DNA of 64,000 bases, taken from Mesorhizobium prunaredense. Lineage in GTDB: Bacteria > Pseudomonadota > Alphaproteobacteria > Rhizobiales > Rhizobiaceae. The notes under the pieces are model-generated. The model did no database searches. It had not been told where the DNA came from and saw nothing but the letters and a program-made list of their open reading frames with translations. Numbering within the stretch: position 1 is the first letter of the stretch; each line of letters opens with the position of its first letter. The stretch spans positions 415,010 to 479,009 of the forward strand of contig NZ_FTPD01000023.1 in NCBI RefSeq assembly GCF_900156895.1, given 5' to 3'. Shown piece by piece: positions 29,985 through 38,502 of the stretch. Both the position numbers and the translations under genes were made by a program.

Positions 29985-30200
29985 CCGCTGTGAATTCTCG
30001 GCCCTGTCCCGCGAAGCGGAAGCGCATGTTGGTGATCTTCCCCGCTTCCGGGACCTCGGTCTTCTCCAGCCAGCCCGGCTCCAGCCTGACCGGCTCATGC
30101 CCTTCTGACTGAAGCGGCGGATGCCGTCGCCAATGAGGACGGGCGCGACATGGATGAGACCTCGTCCACAAGCCCTAATTCGGGCCGACGAGAAGTTGCA
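29985..30200 (-). pseudogene. Frameshifted remnant of a second RibD_C/DHFR-family gene
   Basis: Three consecutive stretches of one protein appear in different minus-strand frames: ELGLVDE (near 30170), then LIHVAPVLIGDGIRRF (about 30125-30160), then SEGHEPVRLEPGWLEKTEV and ITNMRFRFAGQ (about 30000-30110). In intact family members these read continuously as the final strand-turn-strand region. At least two frameshifts are needed, and nothing of the N-terminal half remains before the SRPBCC stop at 30206. Confidence 0.7.
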
Positions 30201-30205
30201 GCATT

Positions 30206-31132
30206 TCAGCGGGATGCGACGAAGCGTTCCAGTTTGCCCAGAGTTTGCAGTCCCAGTTCCACGGCACCGAAGCCCTTCGCCTCCTGGAACTCGGCAGCCG
30301 TGCTGAATACCATGCCCAGCGTCACCTTCGTTGCCCCGTCCTGATCCTCGAACGAGGCCCAGGCGTCGGCATGTTTCGGCCCGTTCTCGCCCCAATGCAG
30401 CGTATAGCCGATCCTCTCCTCTGGCCGGACCTCGTTATAGAGATGGTGGTTCGGGAAAACCGTGCCGTCAGACGCGATCATCTCGAATACCCACTCGCCG
30501 CCCGCTCGCAAGTCGATCCTCTTCGTTCGACAGGAGAAGCCTTCCGGCCCCCACCATTGCGGCAGCGTTTCAGGGTTCATCCACGCGCCCCACACCATGG
30601 ACCGCGGCGCCTGAATCACCCGCTGCAGCACCATGGTCCGTTCAGCCGCGCCCGCGAGGTTGCCCAGGCCGGCGCCGAAGCCCGCCCGGTAGCCTGCTTC
30701 CATGTCCTGCGCCAGCGAGGAAAGCTGCACCGTCACGACCAGTTGGCTGCGCTCGTGCGTGCCTGAAAGATTTGCCGTCACCAGCGCTGCTGATTGCGTT
30801 ACGCCTTCAGATGAGATCACCTCATAGTTCACACTGCACACCGCCGGCTGCAATGCCAGCCAGCCGCACTCGCAGCGGATGTCCGAATGGCCCTCTGCCT
30901 TGCAGAGCGAGATCTCGCGACCACCCACCCTGGTGTCGGCCTCCAAAAACTCCACGGTGACCGAGGGCATCGGCGCTGCCCAGACTGCCCGCGCGGCAGG
31001 GGCCGTCCAAGCCTGCCACAGCACCGACAACGGCGCGGCCACGTCCCGTTCGAAGGTCAGCGTCGCAAAACGGTCCCTCCTATCATCAGGCGTCGTACGG
31101 GCCGTGCTGCTTGGATCCAGGTTCAGTGTCAT
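30206..31132 (-). CDS. SRPBCC (AHSA1-like) protein, tandem domains
   Basis: Protein of 308 aa with two START/SRPBCC-type domains: residues about 20-150 (LTFERDVAAPLSVLWQAWT) and about 165-305 (RVIQAPRSMVWGAWMNPETL, then QWWGPEGFSC and GYTLHWGENGP). The first domain is more diverged. AHSA1-like proteins form a ligand cavity; those encoded with ArsR regulators are widespread and functionally unassigned. The start overlaps the ArsR stop by four bases (ATGA), so both are in one operon with the regulator first. Confidence 0.85.
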   Translation of the reverse strand: MTLNLDPSSTARTTPDDRRDRFATLTFERDVAAPLSVLWQAWTAPAARAVWAAPMPSVTVEFLEADTRVGGREISLCKAEGHSDIRCECGWLALQPAVCSVNYEVISSEGVTQSAALVTANLSGTHERSQLVVTVQLSSLAQDMEAGYRAGFGAGLGNLAGAAERTMVLQRVIQAPRSMVWGAWMNPETLPQWWGPEGFSCRTKRIDLRAGGEWVFEMIASDGTVFPNHHLYNEVRPEERIGYTLHWGENGPKHADAWASFEDQDGATKVTLGMVFSTAAEFQEAKGFGAVELGLQTLGKLERFVASR

Positions 31133-31470
31133 TCTTTGCCTTCCTTCATCACATTCATCACAAATGCGTCCAACCGGTCGAGCCGAGCTTCCCAGATGGC
31201 CCGCTGTTCATCGAGCCATGTTCGCGCTGGATCCAGAGCCTCGGGTACGATGGCGCAGGTGCGTATCCGCCCGTCCTTGGACGTGGTGATCAACCCTGCC
31301 TCCTCCAGCACGGAAAGGTGCCGCATCACCGTGGGCAGCCGCAGTCCCGTCGGCCCAGCCAGATCCGTTACCCGCGCAGGTGTTTCGGCGAGCCGGCTCA
31401 GGATCGACCGGCGGGTCGGATCGGCGAGCGCGTGGAAGAGCAGCGAGAGATCAAGATCATGCTTAGCCAT
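31129..31470 (-). CDS. ArsR-family transcriptional regulator
   Basis: Winged-helix regulator of 113 aa: LLFHALADPTRRSILSRLAE, VTDLAGPTGLRLPTVMRHLS and LEEAGLITTSKDGRIRTCAI cover the DNA-binding domain. It lacks the Cys metal site of ArsR/SmtB, as is usual for members paired with SRPBCC proteins. The ATG at 31470 gives the standard length; the open frame upstream has no family similarity. Probably autoregulates its operon. Confidence 0.87.
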   Translation of the reverse strand: MAKHDLDLSLLFHALADPTRRSILSRLAETPARVTDLAGPTGLRLPTVMRHLSVLEEAGLITTSKDGRIRTCAIVPEALDPARTWLDEQRAIWEARLDRLDAFVMNVMKEGKE

Positions 31471-31801
31471 GTCACTAACTATCGCCCAATTTGCCGGTGG
31501 CGCAAGCGAAAACTTCGTCAAGTCGCTAAGTATTTTTTGCGCAACGCGCCGTTCGCGTTTTATCGGTTCACGGCAGAAGGCAGCGGGCGCGGCGGACGGA
31601 AAGTCGGTCACCTCACCGAAGCGCTTCACGCAGCCTGCAAGAATGGCCGCTGACCTGTTCCAGCCACCGCTATCTTATTGTTGGACCATGATCTTCTTTG
31701 AAAAGGCGTTCGCCCTTTGCGAAGTCATGCTCTACTTTGAAGGGACGGCATGAGGGCACCGATTCTGGAAAAACGCAGCATTTGAAGTCGGGGAAGCATC
31801 C
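31471..31801. other. Intergenic region between divergent arsR and MFS genes
   Basis: Holds the promoters of both genes. The only structure seen is a degenerate family B repeat at 31683-31732. No credible small gene. Confidence 0.5.
31683..31732. repeat. Degenerate palindromic repeat, family B
   Basis: GGACCATGATCTT...GAAAAGGCG...TTTGCGAAGTCATGCTC has the outline of the family B elements at 47559-47666 (GACCATGATC, GAAAACCGG, TTTTCGGGATCATGGTC) with several substitutions. Confidence 0.45.
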
Positions 31802-33445
31802 ATGATCGACGACAAGCCGGACAGCGAACGCGTCTCGGCGCTGGCGCCGTTCCGGCACGGCATTTTCCGCGCCGTATGGTCCGCCAGTCTGGTTTCGAAT
31901 TTCGGTGGCTTGATCCAGGGCGTCGGCGCCGCCTGGATGATGACCACGATCGCCAACTCGTCCTATCAGGTTGCACTGGTCCAGGCCTCGACCACCTTGC
32001 CGATCATGCTGTTTGCGCTCGTTGCCGGCGCCATCGCCGACAGCTTCAATCGGCGCAAGGTCATGCTGATTGCCCAGATCTTCATGCTGATCGTCTCGGT
32101 ACTGTTGACCGTGTTCACCTATCTTGACTTGATGACGCCATGGACGCTGCTCGCCTTCGCCTTCCTGATCAACTGCGGCACGGCGCTTTACAACCCGTCA
32201 TGGCAGGCTTCTGTCGGCGACATGGTGCCGCGCGCCAAGCTGCCGGCGGCTGTCGCGCTCAACTCCTTGGGCTTCAACCTGACGCGCAGCGTCGGCCCGG
32301 CGATCGGCGGCATCATCGTTGCCGCCGCAGGTGCTGCAGCGGCCTTTGCCGCCAACGCATTGAGCTATGTCGGGCTGATCATCGTGCTGGCCCGCTGGAA
32401 GCCGGAATTGCCTGCCTCGACACTGCCACGCGAGACGCTGGGCGCGGCGATGGGTGCTGGCCTGCGCTACGTCGCCATGTCGCCCAATATCGGCAAGGTG
32501 CTGGTCAGGGGTGCGGCTTTCGGCTTCAGCGCCGGTGCGGTCCTGGCACTGCTGCCGCTGGTGGCGCGCAATGTCGTCAAGGGCGATGCCTTGACCTACG
32601 GCATCATGCTCGGTGCTTTCGGCATCGGCGCCGTCGGCGGCGCGCTGATCAGCGTCCGGCTGAGGCAGATCCTGTCAAGCGAGGCGATGGTGCGCATGGC
32701 GTTCGCCGGCTTTGCGCTCTGCGCCTTCAATGCCGCCGTCAGCGATCAGGCCTGGCAAACGTCGCTCGGGCTGCTCATCGGCGGCGCCTGCTGGGTGGTC
32801 GCGCTGGCGCATTTCAACGTCACGGTGCAGATGTCGACGCCGCGCTGGGTGGTCGGCCGGGTGCTCTCGGTCTATCAGACGGCGACTTTCGGCGGCATCG
32901 CGCTGGGCAGCTGGATTTGGGGCGTCGTCGCTGATGCGCATGGCGCCGAGTTCGCGCTGATCGCGGCCGCCGTTGCGATGCTGGCGGGTGGCGCGATCGG
33001 CCTCTTGCTGCCTTTGCCGCAGCAGGCGGTGCTCAACCTCGATCCGCTGAACCGTTTCAAGGAGCCGCATCTTGCGCTCGACCTAAAACTGCGCAGCGGG
33101 CCTATCGCCATCATGATCGAGTACATCATCCGCGAGGAGGACGTGCCGGAATTCCTGGCCACCATGGCCGAACGCGGCCGCATCCGCCGCCGTGACGGCG
33201 CCCGCAACTGGACGCTGGCGCGCGATCTCGAAAATCCCGCAATATGGATCGAGCACTATCACACGCCGACATGGCTCGAATACATCCGCCACAACAAGCG
33301 GGCCACCCATGCCGACGCCGTTGTCGGCGAGCGCGTACGGGCGCTGCACAGCGGCGACGAGCCGCCGCGCGTCCGCCGCATGATCGAGCGTCCGACAACT
33401 GCCGGCACGGCGATCGTCATGCCGAAGGGACCAATCGAGCATTAG
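31802..33445 (+). CDS. MFS transporter, EntS-like, with C-terminal soluble domain
   Basis: Major facilitator of 547 aa. The first 405 residues are a 10-12 helix MFS domain of the DUF894/EntS type (FRAVWSASLVSNFGGLIQGV, and the loop IADSFNRRKVMLIAQI after helix 2). After LLLPLPQQAVLNLDPLN comes a soluble C-terminal domain of about 130 residues (IEYIIREEDVPEFLATMAE, TPTWLEYIRHNKRATHADA) resembling a dimeric alpha-beta barrel (antibiotic-biosynthesis-monooxygenase-like) domain. This combination is a recognised subgroup of unknown substrate. GGGGAAG precedes the ATG. Confidence 0.85.
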   Translation: MIDDKPDSERVSALAPFRHGIFRAVWSASLVSNFGGLIQGVGAAWMMTTIANSSYQVALVQASTTLPIMLFALVAGAIADSFNRRKVMLIAQIFMLIVSVLLTVFTYLDLMTPWTLLAFAFLINCGTALYNPSWQASVGDMVPRAKLPAAVALNSLGFNLTRSVGPAIGGIIVAAAGAAAAFAANALSYVGLIIVLARWKPELPASTLPRETLGAAMGAGLRYVAMSPNIGKVLVRGAAFGFSAGAVLALLPLVARNVVKGDALTYGIMLGAFGIGAVGGALISVRLRQILSSEAMVRMAFAGFALCAFNAAVSDQAWQTSLGLLIGGACWVVALAHFNVTVQMSTPRWVVGRVLSVYQTATFGGIALGSWIWGVVADAHGAEFALIAAAVAMLAGGAIGLLLPLPQQAVLNLDPLNRFKEPHLALDLKLRSGPIAIMIEYIIREEDVPEFLATMAERGRIRRRDGARNWTLARDLENPAIWIEHYHTPTWLEYIRHNKRATHADAVVGERVRALHSGDEPPRVRRMIERPTTAGTAIVMPKGPIEH

Positions 33446-33544
33446 GTTGACGTAGGGTTGTGGAGGAAGCACGCGCAAGCTCATTCGCTGGGCCCGCTTG
33501 CGCCCAGAAGCGGACGTTGTCGCCTGAAGCATTGCAAAGCTATT

Positions 33545-34546
33545 TCATTTCACCTTGATGACAACCTTGCCCTTGGCCCGGCCCTGTTCAATGTAAGCCA
33601 ATGCCTCGTTGGTCTGCTCAAGCGGAAAGACGCGATCTACGACCGGGCGGATGACCCCCGTTTCGATGAGCGACGTTATTTTTGTCAACTGCTCGCCATT
33701 GGCCGCCATGAACAGGAACGAATATCGGACATCTGCGCGTTTCGCCCGCCGCCTGATGCCTGCGCTCAAAACGCGCATGACCAGGTTCAGCACCCAACTC
33801 AGCCCCTTCTCCCTGGCAAACCCAGGATCGGGCGGACCGGAGATCGAAACGGCGACGCCACCTGGCTTCAACACACGCAGGGACTTTTCGAGGGTCTTGT
33901 TGTCCTGGCTATTCAGGACGACATCGTAGCCCGAAAGCACTTTCTCGAAGTCATCCTTCTTGTAGTCGACAATGACATCGGCGCCCAGCTTCCTGACCAT
34001 ATCCGTGTTCGACGCGCTTGTTGTCGTGGCGACCGTTGCGCCGAGGTGCTTTGCCAATTGGATGGCGAATGTTCCCACTCCGCCGGAGCCGGCCTGAATG
34101 AAGACCTTCTGTCCTTTCTTCAGCTTCGCCCTTTCAACCAGCGCCTGCCAGGCGGTCAGCCCCACCAGGGGAATGGACGCAGCCTCTTCCATGCTGAGGT
34201 TTTTTGGCTTCAGGGCCACGTCCGCATCATTAATGGCGATGTATTCAGCGAAAGCTCCGATCCGACCGTCGCGCGCTCGCGCATAGACCTCGTCGCCCGG
34301 TTTGAACTGTCGGACTTTCGAGCCGACGCGAATGACCGTTCCGGCCACGTCATGGCCTGCGACGAAGGGCCGGCGGTAGGGCAGGATGAGCTTGAATTCT
34401 CCGTCCCTGATCTTGGAGTCCAGCAGATTGACGCTGGCGGCATGGATCTGCACCAGCAAATCATTCTCCCCTACTTCCGGCTCTGGAACCTCTCCAAGCC
34501 GTAGGGGAGCTCTCTTTGCATATCGATCGACGATGAAGGCCTTCAT
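33545..34546 (-). CDS. NADP-dependent MDR-family oxidoreductase (quinone oxidoreductase-like)
   Basis: Medium-chain dehydrogenase/reductase of 333 aa without zinc ligands. GroES-like N-terminal domain (FVAGHDVAGTVIRVGSKVRQ), nucleotide-binding motif QAGSGGVGTFAIQLAK, and GYDVVLNSQDNKTLEKSLRV further on. Probable quinone or enone reductase. It is divergent from a TetR regulator across a strong inverted repeat, so it is probably the regulated target. Confidence 0.87.
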   Translation of the reverse strand: MKAFIVDRYAKRAPLRLGEVPEPEVGENDLLVQIHAASVNLLDSKIRDGEFKLILPYRRPFVAGHDVAGTVIRVGSKVRQFKPGDEVYARARDGRIGAFAEYIAINDADVALKPKNLSMEEAASIPLVGLTAWQALVERAKLKKGQKVFIQAGSGGVGTFAIQLAKHLGATVATTTSASNTDMVRKLGADVIVDYKKDDFEKVLSGYDVVLNSQDNKTLEKSLRVLKPGGVAVSISGPPDPGFAREKGLSWVLNLVMRVLSAGIRRRAKRADVRYSFLFMAANGEQLTKITSLIETGVIRPVVDRVFPLEQTNEALAYIEQGRAKGKVVIKVK

Positions 34547-34608
34547 TGCAGCTTTCCCAAATTGACGAGACCCGGAGCGCCCCGATCGACATCTCCGATG
34601 CGTCGCCC

Positions 34609-34653
34609 TATTGCATTATGGTCACTTAATGATAATATGATCGTAATGCAATA
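34609..34653. promoter_or_regulatory. Inverted repeat between MDR oxidoreductase and TetR genes, candidate operator
   Basis: Perfect 10-bp arms TATTGCATTA (34609-34618) and TAATGCAATA (34644-34653) are separated by 25 AT-rich bp. It lies 20 bp upstream of the tetR start and about 60 bp upstream of the oxidoreductase start. The size and position suit a TetR operator or a pair of half-sites overlapping both promoters. Confidence 0.65.
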
Positions 34654-34673
34654 GCTGATCCAAGGAGAAAAAC

Positions 34674-35276
34674 ATGCGCTACGAGAAAGGCCGGAAGGAA
34701 GCATCGCGGCAGCTGATCATGGATGTGGCGACCGAACGGTTTCGTTCTGACGGCATCGCTGCATCAGGTCTCGCCGGCATCATGGGTGAGGCGGGACTGA
34801 CCAATGGAGCTTTCTATCCCCATTTTCCGTCCAAGGCGGCGCTTGTGCGTGAGAGTGTGGCGGCCGCGCTGGAGGCTCAGACGGCCCAGATACAGGAGCT
34901 ATTGGCCGCCGGCGGCGCGTCATTGGCCATCGATACGTATCTGTCGGCGGAACACCGAGACAATCCAGGCAAAGGTTGCGCTTCAGCCGCGCTGTTGCCC
35001 GAAATTGCGCGTGAGCCGATCGAGACGCGCCAAGTTTACGCCGAGCACCTGCTCAAGCTCGTACGCCAGGTCGCGGCCGAGCTGACGCCCGACGCCCGCG
35101 ACCCCGAGGCTATCGCATTCGGCGTCTTCGCGACCCTGATCGGCACGCTTGAGCTGTCCCGAGCGGTGAAAGGAACCAAGTTGTCCGATCGCATTCTTGA
35201 GGCTGGCGCGGTGGCGGCGAAGGCGTTGCTCCAGCCCCACGAGAACGGCAAGCCGGAAGATAGGAAACCATCGTGA
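34674..35276 (+). CDS. TetR-family transcriptional regulator
   Basis: Regulator of 200 aa. Helix-turn-helix RFRSDGIAASGLAGIMGEAGL then the hallmark TNGAFYPHFPSKAALVRESV (quoted within length limits), and an all-helical ligand domain with the subgroup motif NPGKGCASAALLPEIAR, which is common in TetR repressors of electrophile or quinone-responsive genes. AAGGAG precedes the ATG. Coupled to the downstream hydrolase by a GTGA overlap. Confidence 0.88.
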   Translation: MRYEKGRKEASRQLIMDVATERFRSDGIAASGLAGIMGEAGLTNGAFYPHFPSKAALVRESVAAALEAQTAQIQELLAAGGASLAIDTYLSAEHRDNPGKGCASAALLPEIAREPIETRQVYAEHLLKLVRQVAAELTPDARDPEAIAFGVFATLIGTLELSRAVKGTKLSDRILEAGAVAAKALLQPHENGKPEDRKPS

Positions 35277-36139
35277 ACGTGCATCATCTGTCGCGACCTG
35301 CCGCGATCATCAAACACAGGGACGTGCCGACGAAAACGGTCGACGTCGGCGGTACGGAATTCGCCTACCGGGAACTCGGACCCACAACCGGGGTACCGGT
35401 GATTTTTCTTACCCATCTGAGTGCGGTTCTCGACAATTGGGATCCCCGGGTCGTCGATGGTATTGCCGCAAAACGGCGCGTTATCACCTTCGATAACCGT
35501 GGTGTTGGCGCATCAGGCGGCTCCACTCCCAACACGGTGGAGGCGATGGCCCGCGACGCGATCGCCTTCATCCGGGCCCTCGGTTTCGAGCAGGTCGATC
35601 TGCTCGGCCTCTCTCTTGGCGGCTTCATCGCCCAGGCGATTGTTCAGCTGGAGCCTGATCTGGTTCGCAAGATCATCCTCGCGGGAACCGGCCCAGCCGG
35701 GGGTACCGGCATCGACAGGGTGACGTTCGTCACCATCATCGACATGATCCGTGCCGCGCTGACCATCAAGGACCCAAAGAACTACCTCTTCTTCACCCAA
35801 AGCCCCAACGGCAAGAAGGCGGCGCGCGAATTTCTGCAGCGCCTCAAGGAACGGACCAATGACCGCGACAAGCCCATCGCGCTCGGCGCTTTCAGCCAGC
35901 AGCTCAAGGCAGTCCGTGCCTTTGGCCTTGAGCGCCCTGCCGACTTATCGCGTATCCGGCACCCGGTCCTCGTGGTGAATGGCGATCACGACAGAATGGT
36001 TCCCACCAGCAATTCCGTCGACCTGGCGCGGCGCTTCCCCAATGCCGAGCTGGTCCTGTACAAGGACGGCGGGCATACGGCCATTTTCCAGTATCACGGC
36101 GCCTTCGTGGAAAAGGCCCTGGACTTCCTCGAGGCCTAA
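35273..36139 (+). CDS. Alpha/beta hydrolase
   Basis: Hydrolase of 288 aa. Oxyanion region FLTHLSAVLDNWDP, nucleophile elbow GLSLGGF, acid in VVNGDHDRMVP and His in KDGGHTAIFQYH complete the triad. The start is GTG, overlapping the TetR stop, with AGGAA upstream. Family members include haloperoxidase-like and lactone or ester hydrolases; the substrate cannot be told. Regulation with the TetR gene is implied by the coupling. Confidence 0.85.
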   Translation: MNVHHLSRPAAIIKHRDVPTKTVDVGGTEFAYRELGPTTGVPVIFLTHLSAVLDNWDPRVVDGIAAKRRVITFDNRGVGASGGSTPNTVEAMARDAIAFIRALGFEQVDLLGLSLGGFIAQAIVQLEPDLVRKIILAGTGPAGGTGIDRVTFVTIIDMIRAALTIKDPKNYLFFTQSPNGKKAAREFLQRLKERTNDRDKPIALGAFSQQLKAVRAFGLERPADLSRIRHPVLVVNGDHDRMVPTSNSVDLARRFPNAELVLYKDGGHTAIFQYHGAFVEKALDFLEA

Positions 36140-36345
36140 TCTGGCCGTGCCGGTGTGTCCAGTTGGTGAGCAAATGACGCTTCGATCCATGCGCTAACCT
36201 GACGGGCAACACCGTACACTAGATCGGGGGAAGCCCCTGAGGAAGGAACCACACGCAAGCTATTCGCCGAATCCGCGTTGCGTCGACAACGGACCTTCAG
36301 TCTGTTCCGGTAAGGCAAACCAGACTGCCAAGTGACACCCGCGCG

Positions 36346-37767
36346 TCAGGATGCGGCGCGCAGGCTCGTACGGACGCGCCGCCTGCTTGTGGCGCGGGAC
36401 TTCTCCGCCACGACACCGGTGATCTCGACGACGCCGTTCTCATGTGGTTTGGCGTTTGTGACCTTGTGGAGACGCTCATAGGGCAACAGTTCCTTGACCC
36501 GGGCGTCGAGTAAGGCGACTTCGGCTCGCAGATCCTCGCATTCCTGCCTCTGGACATCGAGCTGTATCTGTTCGGATGCCTGCTGCAGGGAAAGCTGCGA
36601 AAAATTCGCGCTCACGGTCGAGAGGTGAATCTTGTCGTTTTCGTTCTCCTTTCTGAGAACGGACAACCTTTCCTCCGCAATTTGCTTTTCGGCGACAGCG
36701 TCGCTCCATTGAGCCTTGAGATTGGCGATCTCGCTCGCGGCTTGATTGTTCTCGTTCGAGGCGACTTCCAATCGTGATTGGAGGTTGCGAATTTCAGAAC
36801 GCAGGCCGCCGATCTCCGTGAAACTACGCGCACGCTCGGCTTCCCTGTCACCTTCCATGATACGGGCCGCTTCCGTCATTTCCGACAGCTTCGATTGCGC
36901 GATATCGAGCGATTTCTGCAGCCGCATCTCCTCTTGTTCGCTCTTGCCGAGCGCAGCCAGCAGTTCCGAAAGTCGCGCCGCGTCACTGGCATGAATCGTC
37001 GAGAGCTCGTCCAGCCTGTGCCGCGCCTCAGCTTCCCGCTTCAGCGCCTTGTCGAAGTCGATCGACAGGCTGACATGCTTTTCCCGCAATATCTCGTTCT
37101 CGCGCGCGCATCGGTTGGCCTCGGCCGTTCTGGCCGAAAGCGTTTTGACGAGGTCGCCGAACTCCGCTTCGCGTTCTGCGCTCGCATTGCCTGCCACGAC
37201 GAGTTCCAGCCTTGCCGCAGCCAGCGCAACGCGAAGTGCCTCCTTGTCCTCGGCCAGGCTTATCTCGCGCTGCTGCAGGGCCTCGACGGCGCTTTCACGC
37301 TCACGCTGCTTTCTGGTCGCATCGTGGAACTGCTCCGACAGCACTCTTTGCTGCGTGGTCAGGCTGACATTTGCCAGTTCCAGTTCGTTGGCGCGAAGAA
37401 TGTCCCCGTGAAGCAGCTTCAGGAAGTCGCCTGTCAGGTGATGCGAGGTCGCGATCTCCGACAGTTTCGTGTTGATCTCCTCCAGATACTCCCGCGCATC
37501 GTCAAACAGCCCCTCAACGGCATCTAGCGCAGCCAGGCGGGTTTGTGTGTGGGAGGTCAGCCGCCGTGCGATCTCGGGAGTGTCGGCATCGTCCTCGGGC
37601 TGAGAGTTGTCATTCCTTGCCGCGAGATTCTCATCCGGAACGTTGTTCAACGGCGATTGGTCGTCCAGGTTGAGACACTCATCGAACGCCTCCGCCAAAT
37701 CGGCTTCGAGTTCCTTGAATGCCCTGTCCACCGTCTCGGCACGCTTGATCAGACTTCTGATTTTCAT
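36346..37767 (-). CDS. Long coiled-coil protein of unknown function
   Basis: Protein of 473 aa, soluble, without signal peptide or membrane helix. An acidic N-terminal segment (DEETs around residues 35-65) precedes about 330 residues of continuous heptad-rich coiled coil (from about 85 to 420, e.g. REAEARHRLDELSTIHASD), and a short basic tail (KSRATSRRRVRTSLRAAS) ends it. I recognise no enzymatic domain. The basic tail could bind nucleic acid or membrane (inference). Similar orphan coiled-coil proteins in rhizobia have no assigned role. Confidence 0.7.
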   Translation of the reverse strand: MKIRSLIKRAETVDRAFKELEADLAEAFDECLNLDDQSPLNNVPDENLAARNDNSQPEDDADTPEIARRLTSHTQTRLAALDAVEGLFDDAREYLEEINTKLSEIATSHHLTGDFLKLLHGDILRANELELANVSLTTQQRVLSEQFHDATRKQRERESAVEALQQREISLAEDKEALRVALAAARLELVVAGNASAEREAEFGDLVKTLSARTAEANRCARENEILREKHVSLSIDFDKALKREAEARHRLDELSTIHASDAARLSELLAALGKSEQEEMRLQKSLDIAQSKLSEMTEAARIMEGDREAERARSFTEIGGLRSEIRNLQSRLEVASNENNQAASEIANLKAQWSDAVAEKQIAEERLSVLRKENENDKIHLSTVSANFSQLSLQQASEQIQLDVQRQECEDLRAEVALLDARVKELLPYERLHKVTNAKPHENGVVEITGVVAEKSRATSRRRVRTSLRAAS

Positions 37768-38155
37768 GACTGAAACATCCCCTACTGTAACGCCATCTGG
37801 GGTCTCGATCCTCGCCTCCCGGATACGGGTTCATCCCCTTCCCCCTGATCGCGCGGTGGCGCATGAGGCGAGCCCACGCTAGGGACAGGCTTGGCCACTG
37901 TCCTCGTCTGTTTGAATGATGCAGACCTTGTAACTGCCAGTGTGGACAGCGTAGCTTCACTGCGGCGATAAAACCCATCATCATATCGGGAACCGCGTTG
38001 ACGTAAACGTCAACCCGAAGCTATATGCGCCGGCGAACTTGATCGCGAAATGCGCAAGACGGCGACTTCGGCCGGATCAAAGTGCCCCAGGCCGAAGTGC
38101 CCCAGACCGAAGTGCCAATGGGTGCGACAAACGCAACGAGACGAGGAGAACGGCC
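37768..38155. other. Intergenic region between divergent coiled-coil and SCP2 genes
   Basis: Contains the palindrome at 37997-38014 and a short direct repeat at 38080-38117 (AAGTGCCCCAG(G/A)CCG twice plus a partial third unit). Otherwise nothing recognised. Confidence 0.55.
37997..38014. promoter_or_regulatory. Palindrome resembling a MerR/LiuR-type operator
   Basis: GTTGACGT-AA-ACGTCAAC, perfect 8-bp arms with a 2-bp spacer, about 142 bp upstream of the SCP2 start. The ACGTxxACGT core resembles operators of MerR-family regulators of acyl-CoA degradation such as LiuR. The regulator assignment is inference. Confidence 0.5.
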
Positions 38156-38440
38156 ATGGGCGTTCAGGAAATTGCCGACAAGATCAGCGCGCGCGTGGCG
38201 AGTGCCGGGTTCGATCGTTCCGTGAAATTCGATACCGGAGACGACGGCGTCATCGTCATCGACGGCGCTGCTGTATCGACCACCGACGCGCCGGCCGACT
38301 GCACGATAAAGCTTTCGCTTGACGATCTGGAATCGCTGGTATCAGGCGATCTCAACCCGACGATGGCGTTCATGTCCGGCAAGATAAAGGTCGAAGGCGA
38401 CATGAGCGTCGCCATGGCGCTGAGCCAGTTGATCGGCTGA
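38156..38440 (+). CDS. SCP2 sterol-binding domain protein
   Basis: Single-domain protein of 94 aa: DRSVKFDTGDDGVIVIDG, ADCTIKLSLDDLESLVSGDL and LNPTMAFMSGKIKVEGDMS are the typical SCP2 strands and hydrophobic-pocket helix. Binds lipids or acyl-CoA. The ATG at 38156 has GAGGAG upstream; the longer frame upstream reads through the direct repeat and is not coding. Confidence 0.9.
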   Translation: MGVQEIADKISARVASAGFDRSVKFDTGDDGVIVIDGAAVSTTDAPADCTIKLSLDDLESLVSGDLNPTMAFMSGKIKVEGDMSVAMALSQLIG

Positions 38441-38458
38441 TCCACTCCAATCCGGGAT

Positions 38459-38496
38459 GGAAACAAGCCGCCGCCCGATGGCAGCGGCTTGTTTCC
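38459..38496. terminator. Hairpin between convergent SCP2 and GNAT genes
   Basis: GGAAACAAGCCGC / GCGGCTTGTTTCC, 13-bp perfect arms with a 12-nt loop, located between the two stops. No long T-run on either side, but the AAAC/GTTT ends make it suitable for both directions. Confidence 0.6.
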
Positions 38497-38502
38497 GATC
38501 CG

